NCBI RefSeq assembly: GCF_004354045.1
Contig: NZ_SMRT01000001.1
Span: 372,001-436,000 of the forward strand
Length of the DNA: 64,000 nucleotides
DNA from: Paenibacillus piri
GTDB taxonomy: Bacteria; Bacillota; Bacilli; Paenibacillales; NBRC-103111
Direction of reading: 5' to 3'
Positions 8,517 to 15,984 of the stretch are shown here, piece after piece. Within the stretch, counting starts at the first letter, position 1. Every line of letters begins with the position of its first letter. Under the pieces are notes generated by a model. It ran no database searches, was not told the origin of the DNA, and saw only the letters and a list, made by a program, of their open reading frames with translations. A program made the translations under genes and the position numbers.

Positions 8517-9867
8517 TCCACAAGCTGATTCCAAATTGAAAGAGCTGCAAAAAGCTTTATCGTATGACGATACGATGAGCTGTATCCAGTGCGGCTATTG
8601 TTTGCCGGCGTGTCCGACCTATGAGACGATGGGCAAGGAGACCCATTCGCCCCGGGGGCGGATTCATCTGGTGAAAATGGCGGGCGAAGGGAAGTTGAAC
8701 GACTTCACGCTGCTTGCGGATTCGCTCGATCAGTGTCTCGGCTGCCGGGCTTGTGAAACCGCTTGTCCGTCCGGAGTGAAGTACGGTAGCATCTACGAAT
8801 CGGCCAAAAACGTCATCGAACAAAACGTTCCCCGTTCCGTGAAGGCGCGGGCTGCGAGGTCCGTTTTGCTCCGCAAGGTGTTTCCGAGTAAAGCCGCATT
8901 AAATACGATAGGCACCCTGCTATGGGCTTATCAGAAAAGCGGCCTGCAGCATACGGCACGCAAGCTTCGGCTGACCCGCGTGCTGCCGGAGCCTCTCGGC
9001 GTGTTCGAGCGGATTGTCCCCGACGTACCCGGCCCGCTGGAGCGGCGGAAGCGGCCGCTTCGTTTCCGGCCCGAGGGTGTGCCCAAGCTGAAAGTAGCCT
9101 TTTTCACGGGCTGCGTAATGGATGCCATGTTTGAGCGCATCAATCATCTCAGCATGAAGCTGCTGCAAAAAGCCGGGAGTGAGGTCATTATATTAAGCGG
9201 CGATACTTGCTGCGGGGCGCTTCACTCGCATTCAGGGGAAATGGAGCTGGCCAAAAAACTGGCCAGGCAAAATATTGCGGCATTTGAACGTTTGCTTGCA
9301 CAGGAGCCGGTTGATTATATTGTCAATAATGCAGGAGGCTGCGGAGCTATGCTCGTGGAATATGATCATCTGTTCCATGATGATCCTGCTTGGGCGAATC
9401 GCGCCCAAGCTTTCGCCTCGCGAAACCGGGATATTCATCAGGTGCTGGCACAGCTCGGACTCCCCCTTCCGGCGAAGCCAACGCCCCAAGAGCGAACGTC
9501 TTCTCCTGAACCGCAAATCGTCACTTACCAGCGTTCGTGCCATATGACCAACGTCCAGAAAGTAACCCGCGATCCTTTACAGCTCATGGGGGCCATCCCG
9601 GGCATCCGGCTGCGCGAAATGGAAGATAAGGACAAGTGCTGCGGTTCGGCCGGTATTTATAATATCGTAAATTATAAGGAGTCAATGGACATTCTGGATG
9701 TGAAAATGAACCATGTGAAAGCCACGCAGGCCCAAACGATCGTTACTACCAATCCCGGCTGTCTCATGCAAATGCAGCTCGGCATCGTCAGGGAGGGGCT
9801 GGAGGGGGAAGTCCGGGCCGTTCATCTGGTGGAGCTTTTGGCGGAAGCCTGCGGTGTTAGCGTTTAG
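8506..9867 (+). CDS. glcF: Iron-sulfur heterodisulfide-reductase-like subunit, GlcF-like
   Basis: 453 residues. Two 4Fe-4S ferredoxin motifs occur at C26-C29-C32-C36 (CIQCGYCLPACP) and C77-C80-C83-C87 (CLGCRACETACP). Two cysteine-rich CCG domains follow (GDTCCGALHSHSGE and DKDKCCGSAGIYNI), the standard GlcF/LldE-type layout. It is the electron-transfer partner of the GlcD-like subunit and probably feeds menaquinone at the membrane. It overlaps glcD by 11 bases and is followed by a 315-base gap before the GlaH-like gene. Confidence 0.92.
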   Translation: MSGSPQADSKLKELQKALSYDDTMSCIQCGYCLPACPTYETMGKETHSPRGRIHLVKMAGEGKLNDFTLLADSLDQCLGCRACETACPSGVKYGSIYESAKNVIEQNVPRSVKARAARSVLLRKVFPSKAALNTIGTLLWAYQKSGLQHTARKLRLTRVLPEPLGVFERIVPDVPGPLERRKRPLRFRPEGVPKLKVAFFTGCVMDAMFERINHLSMKLLQKAGSEVIILSGDTCCGALHSHSGEMELAKKLARQNIAAFERLLAQEPVDYIVNNAGGCGAMLVEYDHLFHDDPAWANRAQAFASRNRDIHQVLAQLGLPLPAKPTPQERTSSPEPQIVTYQRSCHMTNVQKVTRDPLQLMGAIPGIRLREMEDKDKCCGSAGIYNIVNYKESMDILDVKMNHVKATQAQTIVTTNPGCLMQMQLGIVREGLEGEVRAVHLVELLAEACGVSV

Positions 9868-10080
9868 TTGAGATCCTCGACCTAAAGCGGGAACTTCCAC
9901 TTGACGCGGAAGGCGGATGCAGCATATGATGAAATTAATCGCATGAGATGAGTTCGCTTCTTGTCGGGCAGCCCTTGCAAGATCCGTGAATGAACATATG
10001 CGGCATACCTTTTCAATTGCCTATACAGCGCTGAGAAACTTGCTGAACTCTGATCCACAGAGCGGCGAGGCAGGTTTAAG

Positions 10081-10131
10081 CCAGTAATATCATTCGATCC
10101 ATGAATGATTTACTGGCTTTTTGTGTTTTTT
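10081..10131 (+). terminator. Stem-loop with T-run between glcF and the GlaH-like gene
   Basis: CCAGTAA (10081-10087) pairs with TTACTGG (10110-10116), with an inner CATTC/GAATG pairing, followed by CTTTTTGTGTTTTTT. It lies in the 315-base gap 9868-10182, in which I saw no gene or known riboswitch. Because it is only 52 bases before the next start, it could terminate glcF transcription or attenuate the GlaH-like gene. Confidence 0.7.
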
Positions 10132-10182
10132 GGCCCATGGGTCAGGCAATGCTCTTATTAAATCTGCAGGAGGAATGGGAAG

Positions 10183-11121
10183 ATGAGTATGTTGGCAAGT
10201 AAACAGGATATGGTTTTTGTGCAAAAACAACCGGGGTTTGAGATCAAGCCCCATCCGGAGCATTCGCGGCTGTATCATATCGAGCTGGATGACAGCCTGC
10301 TGCAAACGTTTTTCGCCGGGCTTAGCGAGGTGAATGCCCAGACGCTGGAATATGTGCCCTACATGCGGCTTATATTGGCCGGGAGGCTGTCAGACTTGTT
10401 CGGCGCATCGCTTGGCGAAGCCGTTCGCGGCATTTTGCATGACCGCCGCTCCGGCGGGTTCACCGTCGGCGTGCAGGAGCAAGCCATGGATCCGGAGAGC
10501 TACGTCAAATTCGGAACGGCCGTCAGCTGCCTGGCAGGGACGCCTAACTTCGACGCCATGTCCGGCACCTATTATGCGCGCTTTACCGTCAAAGATACCG
10601 ACGACAGCGATTCTTATTTGCGCCAGGCTTACCGACTGTTCACGCTGCATACGGACGGCACGTTCGTGGAGGAGCCGACCGATTGGCTTCTGATGATGAA
10701 ATTTGAAGAGCGCCATTCCGCAGGAGGAGAATCCCGCATTTTACACTTGGACGATTGGGAGGAGCTGAAGAAGTTCAGCGATCACCCTCTGGCCTCGTAT
10801 CCGTTCACTTATAAGTCGCCGCCCAGCAAAAATATTGGTCAAGTAGTGAAGCGCAAAACCTTTTTCAAACAAAACAACGGCACATGCATCTGTTTTATCG
10901 ATCAATTCGTTTATCCCGAGACGATCGCGCAAGCCGCGTATTTGAAGGAGCTCTCCGAATCCCTGGAAAATAGTGCTGCCGTCATGGCACTCCCTTTGCC
11001 TGCAGGACAGCTCATCATGCTGAACAATACGTTCTGGATGCATGGCCGGGCTGCTTTTGAAAAACATCCCGAGCTGCACAGGGAATTAATGCGTCTGCGC
11101 GGGGTATTTACGGAAGTATAA
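10183..11121 (+). CDS. glaH: Glutarate 2-hydroxylase (CsiD/GlaH family Fe(II)/2-oxoglutarate dioxygenase)
   Basis: 312 residues against ~325 for E. coli CsiD/GlaH. The metal triad is visible: H156 and D158 in LFTLHTDGTF, and H287 in NNTFWMHGRAAF with the 2-oxoglutarate-binding arginine near 289. The family converts glutarate plus 2-oxoglutarate and O2 into L-2-hydroxyglutarate, succinate and CO2, a step of lysine degradation. ATG 10183 has AGGAGGAATGGG upstream. In E. coli the next enzyme is the L-2-hydroxyglutarate oxidase LhgO; none is present here, and instead the preceding genes encode a LarA-like racemase and GlcD/GlcF. A terminator follows at 11201. Confidence 0.88.
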   Translation: MSMLASKQDMVFVQKQPGFEIKPHPEHSRLYHIELDDSLLQTFFAGLSEVNAQTLEYVPYMRLILAGRLSDLFGASLGEAVRGILHDRRSGGFTVGVQEQAMDPESYVKFGTAVSCLAGTPNFDAMSGTYYARFTVKDTDDSDSYLRQAYRLFTLHTDGTFVEEPTDWLLMMKFEERHSAGGESRILHLDDWEELKKFSDHPLASYPFTYKSPPSKNIGQVVKRKTFFKQNNGTCICFIDQFVYPETIAQAAYLKELSESLENSAAVMALPLPAGQLIMLNNTFWMHGRAAFEKHPELHRELMRLRGVFTEV

Positions 11122-11200
11122 CGATTAAAGACAGCGGGAGGCTGTCGATGAGCTGCTGGAACACTCCAAGCCTTTATTCCTATTCAACGGCAGCCTCAAG

Positions 11201-11247
11201 AAGCCCTTAGTCCGATTGCACTCGGCAATTGGACTAAGGGCTTTTAT
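11201..11247 (+). terminator. Rho-independent terminator after the GlaH-like gene
   Basis: Perfect 13-bp stem (11201-11213 with 11231-11243) and a TTTTATT tail. It separates the plus-strand operon from the convergent ABC transporter operon. Confidence 0.88.
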
Positions 11248-11278
11248 TGCCGCATCGGGAAAGCCGGCTGCGGCGGCT

Positions 11279-11601
11279 TCAGTGCTTTCCTTTGATAAGC
11301 TCGTACTGCAAATGCAAATCCTTCAAAGCGGCTGCCAGCGCGTTGGCGGCCCGACCGCGATAATGATGCTGAAGAAGCTTGATCGGCTCTTCGATGCCGT
11401 CGCGGAGGCTGAAGCCTTTTAAAAGCTGGCTGACATAACCGCGCCCATGCTCCGTGGCCAGAGTGCAGGACGCTTCAAGAATAACGCCGTTTTTCTATCG
11501 ATTTCCGCCGTAATGGTGAGCGAGTCATATATATTTTGAGCGGCCATGCCCTGCGGCAGCTTGGCGTGGCCCGCAATGAACAAGGTGCTGATCGGAAACA
11601 T
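11279..11601 (-). pseudogene. DUF3870 protein gene with a single frameshift
   Basis: Reading from 11601, the N-terminus MFPISTLFIAGHAKLPQGMAA followed by NIYDSLTITAEIDRK matches the DUF3870 family. The frame is then lost at an A5 run (plus-strand T run 11490-11494). Adding one base restores VILEASCTLATEHGRGYVSQLL and continues without a stop to LQYELIKGKH and the stop at 11279, the expected ~107 residues. The rest of the frame is intact, so this is either a recent mutation, a phase-variable homopolymer or a sequencing error. It starts 17 bases after the last permease gene and so is the final gene of the ABC operon. Function unknown. Confidence 0.72.
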
Positions 11602-11618
11602 TCGTCAGGCCCTCCATC

Positions 11619-12413
11619 TTAATGGGATTTTCCGAATAAATGGCCTACCCCATGTATTTTTTCCAACACGAGGATGAGCGCTAACGAGATAAATACGACA
11701 ACGCCTGATACCGACGCGATGAGCGGGCTGTAAGCATCCTGCATCTGGGAAAAAATTTCCAGAGGGAGCGTGCGCATATTCGGCGATACCATGAACAAGG
11801 ACACCGTCACATTATCGAAGGAAGTCAGAAAAGAAAACAGAGCTCCCGATAAAATCGCCGGCCGAATCAAAGGCAGCGTTATTTTCCAAAATACCGTGAC
11901 CGGATTCGCTCCCAGTATACTGGCCGCCCGCTCCAGCGTGTAGTCGAAGCCGCTAAGCCCCGTCAGTACGAAGCGTACAACGTAAGGCACGCAAATAATG
12001 ATGTGGGCGATCAGAAAGCCGGTTGACGTGCCGGCGAGCAGGATCGGGGTGAAATAAATGAGCAGAGCGACGCCGAGCACAAGCTGCGGAACCGTTAATG
12101 GAGCGGTCAGCAGCGAGACTATATACGATTTGCCGGGCAATTCGTACTTTGCAAGTGCAAGCGCCGCCAAAGTTCCCAGAACGACTGAGATGAGCGAGGC
12201 CAAGAGGGCAAACTTCGCGCTGTTGAGGAACGCCTCGATATATTCCGGGCGATCAAGCAGCTTGGTGTACCATTGTACCGAAAATCCTTGCGGCGGAAAG
12301 CTCGGAAAGCTTGCACTCGTGAAGGAGGCCGGAAGGATGACAAGGATCGGAAGAAGGATATAAATCAAGACAAGAGCGGTTACGAGAACCCGGATTTTTC
12401 CCGCCATTTTCAT
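11619..12413 (-). CDS. ABC transporter permease, PotC-like
   Basis: 264 residues with about six membrane segments. It carries the binding-protein-dependent transport EAA-type loop (TLERAASILGANPVTVFWKITLPLIRPAILSGALFSFLTSFDNVTVSLF). It is the second inner-membrane subunit of the Pot/Fbp-like importer encoded by this minus-strand operon, starting one base after the stop of the PotB-like permease. It is similar in type to spermidine/putrescine and 2-aminoethylphosphonate transporters; the substrate is unknown and may be linked to the convergent glutarate/2-hydroxyacid operon. Confidence 0.9.
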   Translation of the reverse strand: MKMAGKIRVLVTALVLIYILLPILVILPASFTSASFPSFPPQGFSVQWYTKLLDRPEYIEAFLNSAKFALLASLISVVLGTLAALALAKYELPGKSYIVSLLTAPLTVPQLVLGVALLIYFTPILLAGTSTGFLIAHIIICVPYVVRFVLTGLSGFDYTLERAASILGANPVTVFWKITLPLIRPAILSGALFSFLTSFDNVTVSLFMVSPNMRTLPLEIFSQMQDAYSPLIASVSGVVVFISLALILVLEKIHGVGHLFGKSH

Positions 12414-13358
12414 TTAACGAAACACCTCCTTATATCGCCCTTTTTCAAACAGGCGCGTAAACACGGTGACCAGGATGAGCGTGATGCCCAGCAGTACGTA
12501 TGAAATCGCGGAACCGTAAGTCCAGCGCAGCAAATGAAGAATTTGATCGTAAGCGACGACAGGGAGCACCGGGACGTTGGCGCCGCCCATGAGGGCCGGA
12601 GTCACATAAGCGCTCATCGACATGCTGAATACAAGCGCCACGCCGGCAACGATGCCGGGAAGGCTGAGCGGCAGTGTGACCGACATGAAAGTACGGAACG
12701 GGTTGGCTCCAAGGATCGAGCTCGCTTTTTCCAGCGACGGATCGATATTGTACAGGCTGGTCGCGATCGCCAGGATCATGAACGGCAAATAGGCATTGGA
12801 CATCCCGATAACTACGCCCGTCTCCGAAAACAGCAGCTTCAGCGGGGATTTGACGATGCCCAAGGAAGTCAACATCCGGTTGACGGTTCCGTTCGGCGTT
12901 AGCAGCAAAAACCAGCCGAAATTCCGTACCACAATGCTGACTAGCAGCGGGGATGCGACGAGCAAAGCGAGCAGCCCCTTGAGGCGGGGGGAACATTTGG
13001 CCATCGTTAATGCTACCGGATAACCGAGAATCAGCGAGACGATCACCGTATATACGCTCACTTTGATCGTTAGCCAAAGGGAGGAGACATAGTAGGGATC
13101 CGTGAAAAACCGGATATAGTTTTGAATGCCGTACGCCGCATGACCCGACGTTTCATCGACATCGATAAAGCTTAAATAAAAAATATAGAGCATGGGTACG
13201 ACGAAGAAGCCGATGATGAAGATCAGGATAGGAGACAGCAGCAGCCAGCCGGGAACCCACCTTTTAAGAATTGCGCGTTTTTTGGGCGAATCAGGTTGGG
13301 GAGAAGACTGAGCGCCCCCGTCTACCGCTTGATTAGCATGACGTCCGATGGCTTCCAT
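12414..13358 (-). CDS. ABC transporter permease, PotB-like
   Basis: 314 residues from the preferred ATG at 13358, which has GAGGTGA 7 bases upstream on the minus strand; the longer frame from 13388 lacks a good site. A cytoplasmic N-terminus precedes six membrane segments and the EAA loop (SLEKASSILGANPFRTFMSVTLPLSLPGIVAGVALVFSMSMSAYVTPALMGG). The start overlaps the end of the ATPase gene by 37 bases and the stop touches the PotC-like gene, so the four transporter genes form a tightly coupled operon. Confidence 0.9.
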   Translation of the reverse strand: MEAIGRHANQAVDGGAQSSPQPDSPKKRAILKRWVPGWLLLSPILIFIIGFFVVPMLYIFYLSFIDVDETSGHAAYGIQNYIRFFTDPYYVSSLWLTIKVSVYTVIVSLILGYPVALTMAKCSPRLKGLLALLVASPLLVSIVVRNFGWFLLLTPNGTVNRMLTSLGIVKSPLKLLFSETGVVIGMSNAYLPFMILAIATSLYNIDPSLEKASSILGANPFRTFMSVTLPLSLPGIVAGVALVFSMSMSAYVTPALMGGANVPVLPVVAYDQILHLLRWTYGSAISYVLLGITLILVTVFTRLFEKGRYKEVFR

Positions 13359-14416
13359 CCGACCTTCACCTCGCTTCCAATCATCCAACTAGGTTCGATA
13401 TCGGGACATTGCACCTGTAAAACAGACCCCTGGAACGAGGCTAATATTTCCCAGGCGGATCCCAGGTAATTCATCTGGGAAATGTGAACGGTATGCGGAT
13501 CGTATTCTGGATCGAAGATCGAACCGATCGCCACTTTCTCCGGACGTATATAGAGCTTGACGGAATCCCCAATGGAGCAGGAGCGGTCCTCCCCCATCAC
13601 ATTGCCGGCTTCCACAAGCAGCTTTTCACCATTCTCCAGCTGTACCGTAATCATGCCTGTATCGATAGAAGCAATCGAACCGTGCAAACAATTGGACTTG
13701 CCGATAAAGTTGAACACAAATTCGCTCCTCGGATTGGCGTAAATTTCCGTGGGCGTTCCCGCTTGTTCGACTTTGCCTTTGTCCATGACGATGATCCTGT
13801 CTGACATCGAGAGAGCTTCTTCCTGATCATGCGTGACGAAAATCGTCGTTACGCCGACTTCCTTCTGCAAACGCTTGATTTCCACGCGAAGCTCCTGGCG
13901 CAATTTGGCGTCAAGATTGCTTAACGGCTCGTCGAGCAGCAGCAGCTTGGGCTGCACAACCAATGCGCGGGCAATCGCAACCCGCTGCCGCTGGCCCCCT
14001 GACATTTCCCGCGGATAGCGTTCCTCCAGTCCGGTCATTTTGACAGTTTCCAGCGCATTCTTGATGCGCCGGGCACAATCCGCCTTGCTCACTTTATGAA
14101 GCTTGAGACCGAACTCCAAATTTTCATAAACGGTCATATGCGGAAAGAGCGAATACGTCTGGAATACCATGCCGAGGTCGCGCTTATAGGGCGGAACGCC
14201 GTTCATCCGCTTTCCCTTAATGAACAATTCGCCTTGATCGGCGTCGATAAAACCGGCGATCAGGTTGAGCGTCGTCGTTTTGCCGCAGCCCGACGGGCCG
14301 AGCAGGGTGAGTAATTCACCCTGCTTGACATCGAGGTCTACGCCGCCAAGCACCACGTTGGAACCGAATTTTTTATAGGCGCCGCGTATTTCCACATCGT
14401 TGATTATTTGCTGCAT
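13322..14416 (-). CDS. ABC transporter ATP-binding protein, PotA-like
   Basis: 364 residues. Walker A GPSGCGKTT lies near residue 40, Q-loop FQTYSLFPHMTVYENLEFG, signature MSGGQRQRVAIARAL, Walker B LLLLDEPLSNLDAKLR and H-loop TIFVTHDQEEA. A C-terminal TOBE domain (residues ~290-360) is typical of PotA/FbpC/PhnT importers. It energises uptake through the two permeases downstream. It follows the binding-protein gene by 19 bases in the sigma-54-preceded operon. Confidence 0.93.
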   Translation of the reverse strand: MQQIINDVEIRGAYKKFGSNVVLGGVDLDVKQGELLTLLGPSGCGKTTTLNLIAGFIDADQGELFIKGKRMNGVPPYKRDLGMVFQTYSLFPHMTVYENLEFGLKLHKVSKADCARRIKNALETVKMTGLEERYPREMSGGQRQRVAIARALVVQPKLLLLDEPLSNLDAKLRQELRVEIKRLQKEVGVTTIFVTHDQEEALSMSDRIIVMDKGKVEQAGTPTEIYANPRSEFVFNFIGKSNCLHGSIASIDTGMITVQLENGEKLLVEAGNVMGEDRSCSIGDSVKLYIRPEKVAIGSIFDPEYDPHTVHISQMNYLGSAWEILASFQGSVLQVQCPDIEPSWMIGSEVKVGWKPSDVMLIKR

Positions 14417-14435
14417 ATGAAACCTCCGTTATAGC

Positions 14436-15557
14436 TTATTTTTTAACGCTTTTTCCGAGCTCCGGAGACACTTCCTTCGTCCATCTATCCATCCAGACTG
14501 CACGAATCTCGGAAAGCTTTTTAATGTCCGGGCGATACACCTTGTCCGTATCCTCCTTGATGCCGATCGAGTCCTCGAATTTGGACGAGATTTTCATGCC
14601 TTTTACTGTCGGATAAAAGCCGCCGTCGGAAATGAGCTTTTGCGATTCCTCGGAAATCAAATAATTAATGAGTTGCATCGCATCCGCCTTATGCGGGGCA
14701 TTTTTGACGACGGTTGCATTAAATGCTTGCAGCGGCGCCCCCTCTTTGGGAATGACCATTTTCAGCGGCACGCCCGACTCCACCAGCTCGGCAATGGCAT
14801 AGCTGCCCATGACAGTAACATCGGCCTCGCCTTGCTGCAGGGCAGGCATCATCTGCGTCGAGTTTTTATAGAACGTATCCGAATAGCGCGCCAGCTCCTT
14901 CGCTTTATTCAGCCCCGGCTCCATATTATCCAGGCTGCCTCCGTTGGCGAAGGCCAGATTGTAGAGCGTGGCAAAGCTCCAGTCGTTGGCAATATCGGAA
15001 TAAGCGGTTTTCCCCTTGTAATCGGGACGAATCAAGTCATTCCAAGAGGCGATCGGAGCAAATCCGTTTTTCTGGAACGTTTTCGTATTGTAGGCAGGCG
15101 CAATCACCAAACCGAAAGCGGGCACGCCCATTTGTTCCACCGCGACAAAGCGGGGGTCCGTCAGCTTCATATTGGGGACAGTCGTTTCATCAAGCGGCTC
15201 GACCAACCCTTTTTCCACCGCACGCTGCACGTCAAGAGGCACATACACCGCTACGTCGAATTGCGGCGCATTTTTTTGCAAATCGACTTTGGACAAAATC
15301 TCGCCCGACAAGGCCGAGACGAAATTCACTTTAATGCCGGTCTTCTCTTTGAATTTCGGCGCGATGACATCGCGGATCGCTTTCTCGATTTTCCCTCCGT
15401 TGGCCGCCACCGTAATCTCCTTATCGGCAGAGGATGCGGGCGCCGGAACGGATGAGCTTGCCGGTTTTGCATCGGTTGATGATTTGGGCGCAGGGACACC
15501 GCATCCCGTAAGCGCTATCAAAACTAAAGCAAGTCCAACACTGAGCCATTTTTTCAT
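14436..15557 (-). CDS. ABC transporter substrate-binding lipoprotein
   Basis: 373 residues. A lipoprotein signal peptide ends at the lipobox ALTGC (C19), then a Ser/Ala/Pro-rich linker and a periplasmic-binding fold of the spermidine/putrescine-iron(III) type (EITVAANGGKIEKAIRDVIAPKFKEKTGIKVNF; QFDVAVYVPLDVQRAVEKGLVEPL; LQQGEADVTVMGSYAIAEL). It is anchored outside the membrane and delivers the ligand to the Pot-like permeases. First gene of the minus-strand operon; the ATG at 15557 is preceded by AGGGGG, and a sigma-54 promoter lies at 15606-15622. Ligand unknown; an organic acid would fit the neighbourhood. Confidence 0.9.
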   Translation of the reverse strand: MKKWLSVGLALVLIALTGCGVPAPKSSTDAKPASSSVPAPASSADKEITVAANGGKIEKAIRDVIAPKFKEKTGIKVNFVSALSGEILSKVDLQKNAPQFDVAVYVPLDVQRAVEKGLVEPLDETTVPNMKLTDPRFVAVEQMGVPAFGLVIAPAYNTKTFQKNGFAPIASWNDLIRPDYKGKTAYSDIANDWSFATLYNLAFANGGSLDNMEPGLNKAKELARYSDTFYKNSTQMMPALQQGEADVTVMGSYAIAELVESGVPLKMVIPKEGAPLQAFNATVVKNAPHKADAMQLINYLISEESQKLISDGGFYPTVKGMKISSKFEDSIGIKEDTDKVYRPDIKKLSEIRAVWMDRWTKEVSPELGKSVKK

Positions 15558-15605
15558 GATAATTTTCCCCCTAAATCAATGATTTTTTCTTACAATTCAT
15601 ACACT

Positions 15606-15622
15606 AGCAAATATCGTGCCAA
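15606..15622 (-). promoter_or_regulatory. Sigma-54 (-24/-12) promoter of the ABC transporter operon
   Basis: Minus-strand TTGGCACG (15622-15615), four bases ATAT, TTGCT (15610-15606). This matches the YTGGCACG-N4-TTGCW consensus at every defined position, with the invariant GG and GC ten bases apart. Transcription would start near 15595, giving a ~38-base leader with an AGGGGG site. A divergent NtrC-type activator gene lies at 17922. The 427-base gap 15558-15984 holds no gene. Inverted repeats TTTTGC-G-GCAAAA (15627-15639) and CCGCC-n5-GGCGG (15861-15875) are possible activator sites; the second is at a more usual distance. Confidence 0.85.
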
Positions 15623-15984
15623 CTTTTTTTGCGGCAAAATCGGTTATTTTCCATTGGTCATGCGGCAAATTTTTCCGGTTTCGTCCAGGAAGGCGGCGAT
15701 TTTTGCCTCGAAAGGCCATAAACGGCTTCGTCAAGCGATGTGCCGAACAAGCGGCCCGGGCATGGACCGCTTAGTTGGCTGTCCCTCGCAAATGGCGGAT
15801 AGCCGTTGCGAATCGGGCATAGCCGGATGAATGGCTGGCCTCTGTACGCCGACGGTAAACCCGCCGGGGTGGCGGTCGTGCGGAAGCGAGTCCAAAAAAG
15901 GGCAGGCAAAGATAGCCCTTCCCCGTTGACTTGTTACATGCTATCTTTTTAGTTAAGAATACATGTAGGGAAAAGGTGTGACAG

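Noticed and set aside
9968..9985. Second sigma-54 promoter upstream of the GlaH-like gene (GGGCAGCCCTTGC)
   Set aside because: GG and GC are 9 bases apart, not 10, and the TGGCA core is missing.
12445..13077. 210-residue minus-strand ORF inside the PotB-like gene
   Set aside because: Out-of-frame shadow of a clear permease gene on the same strand.
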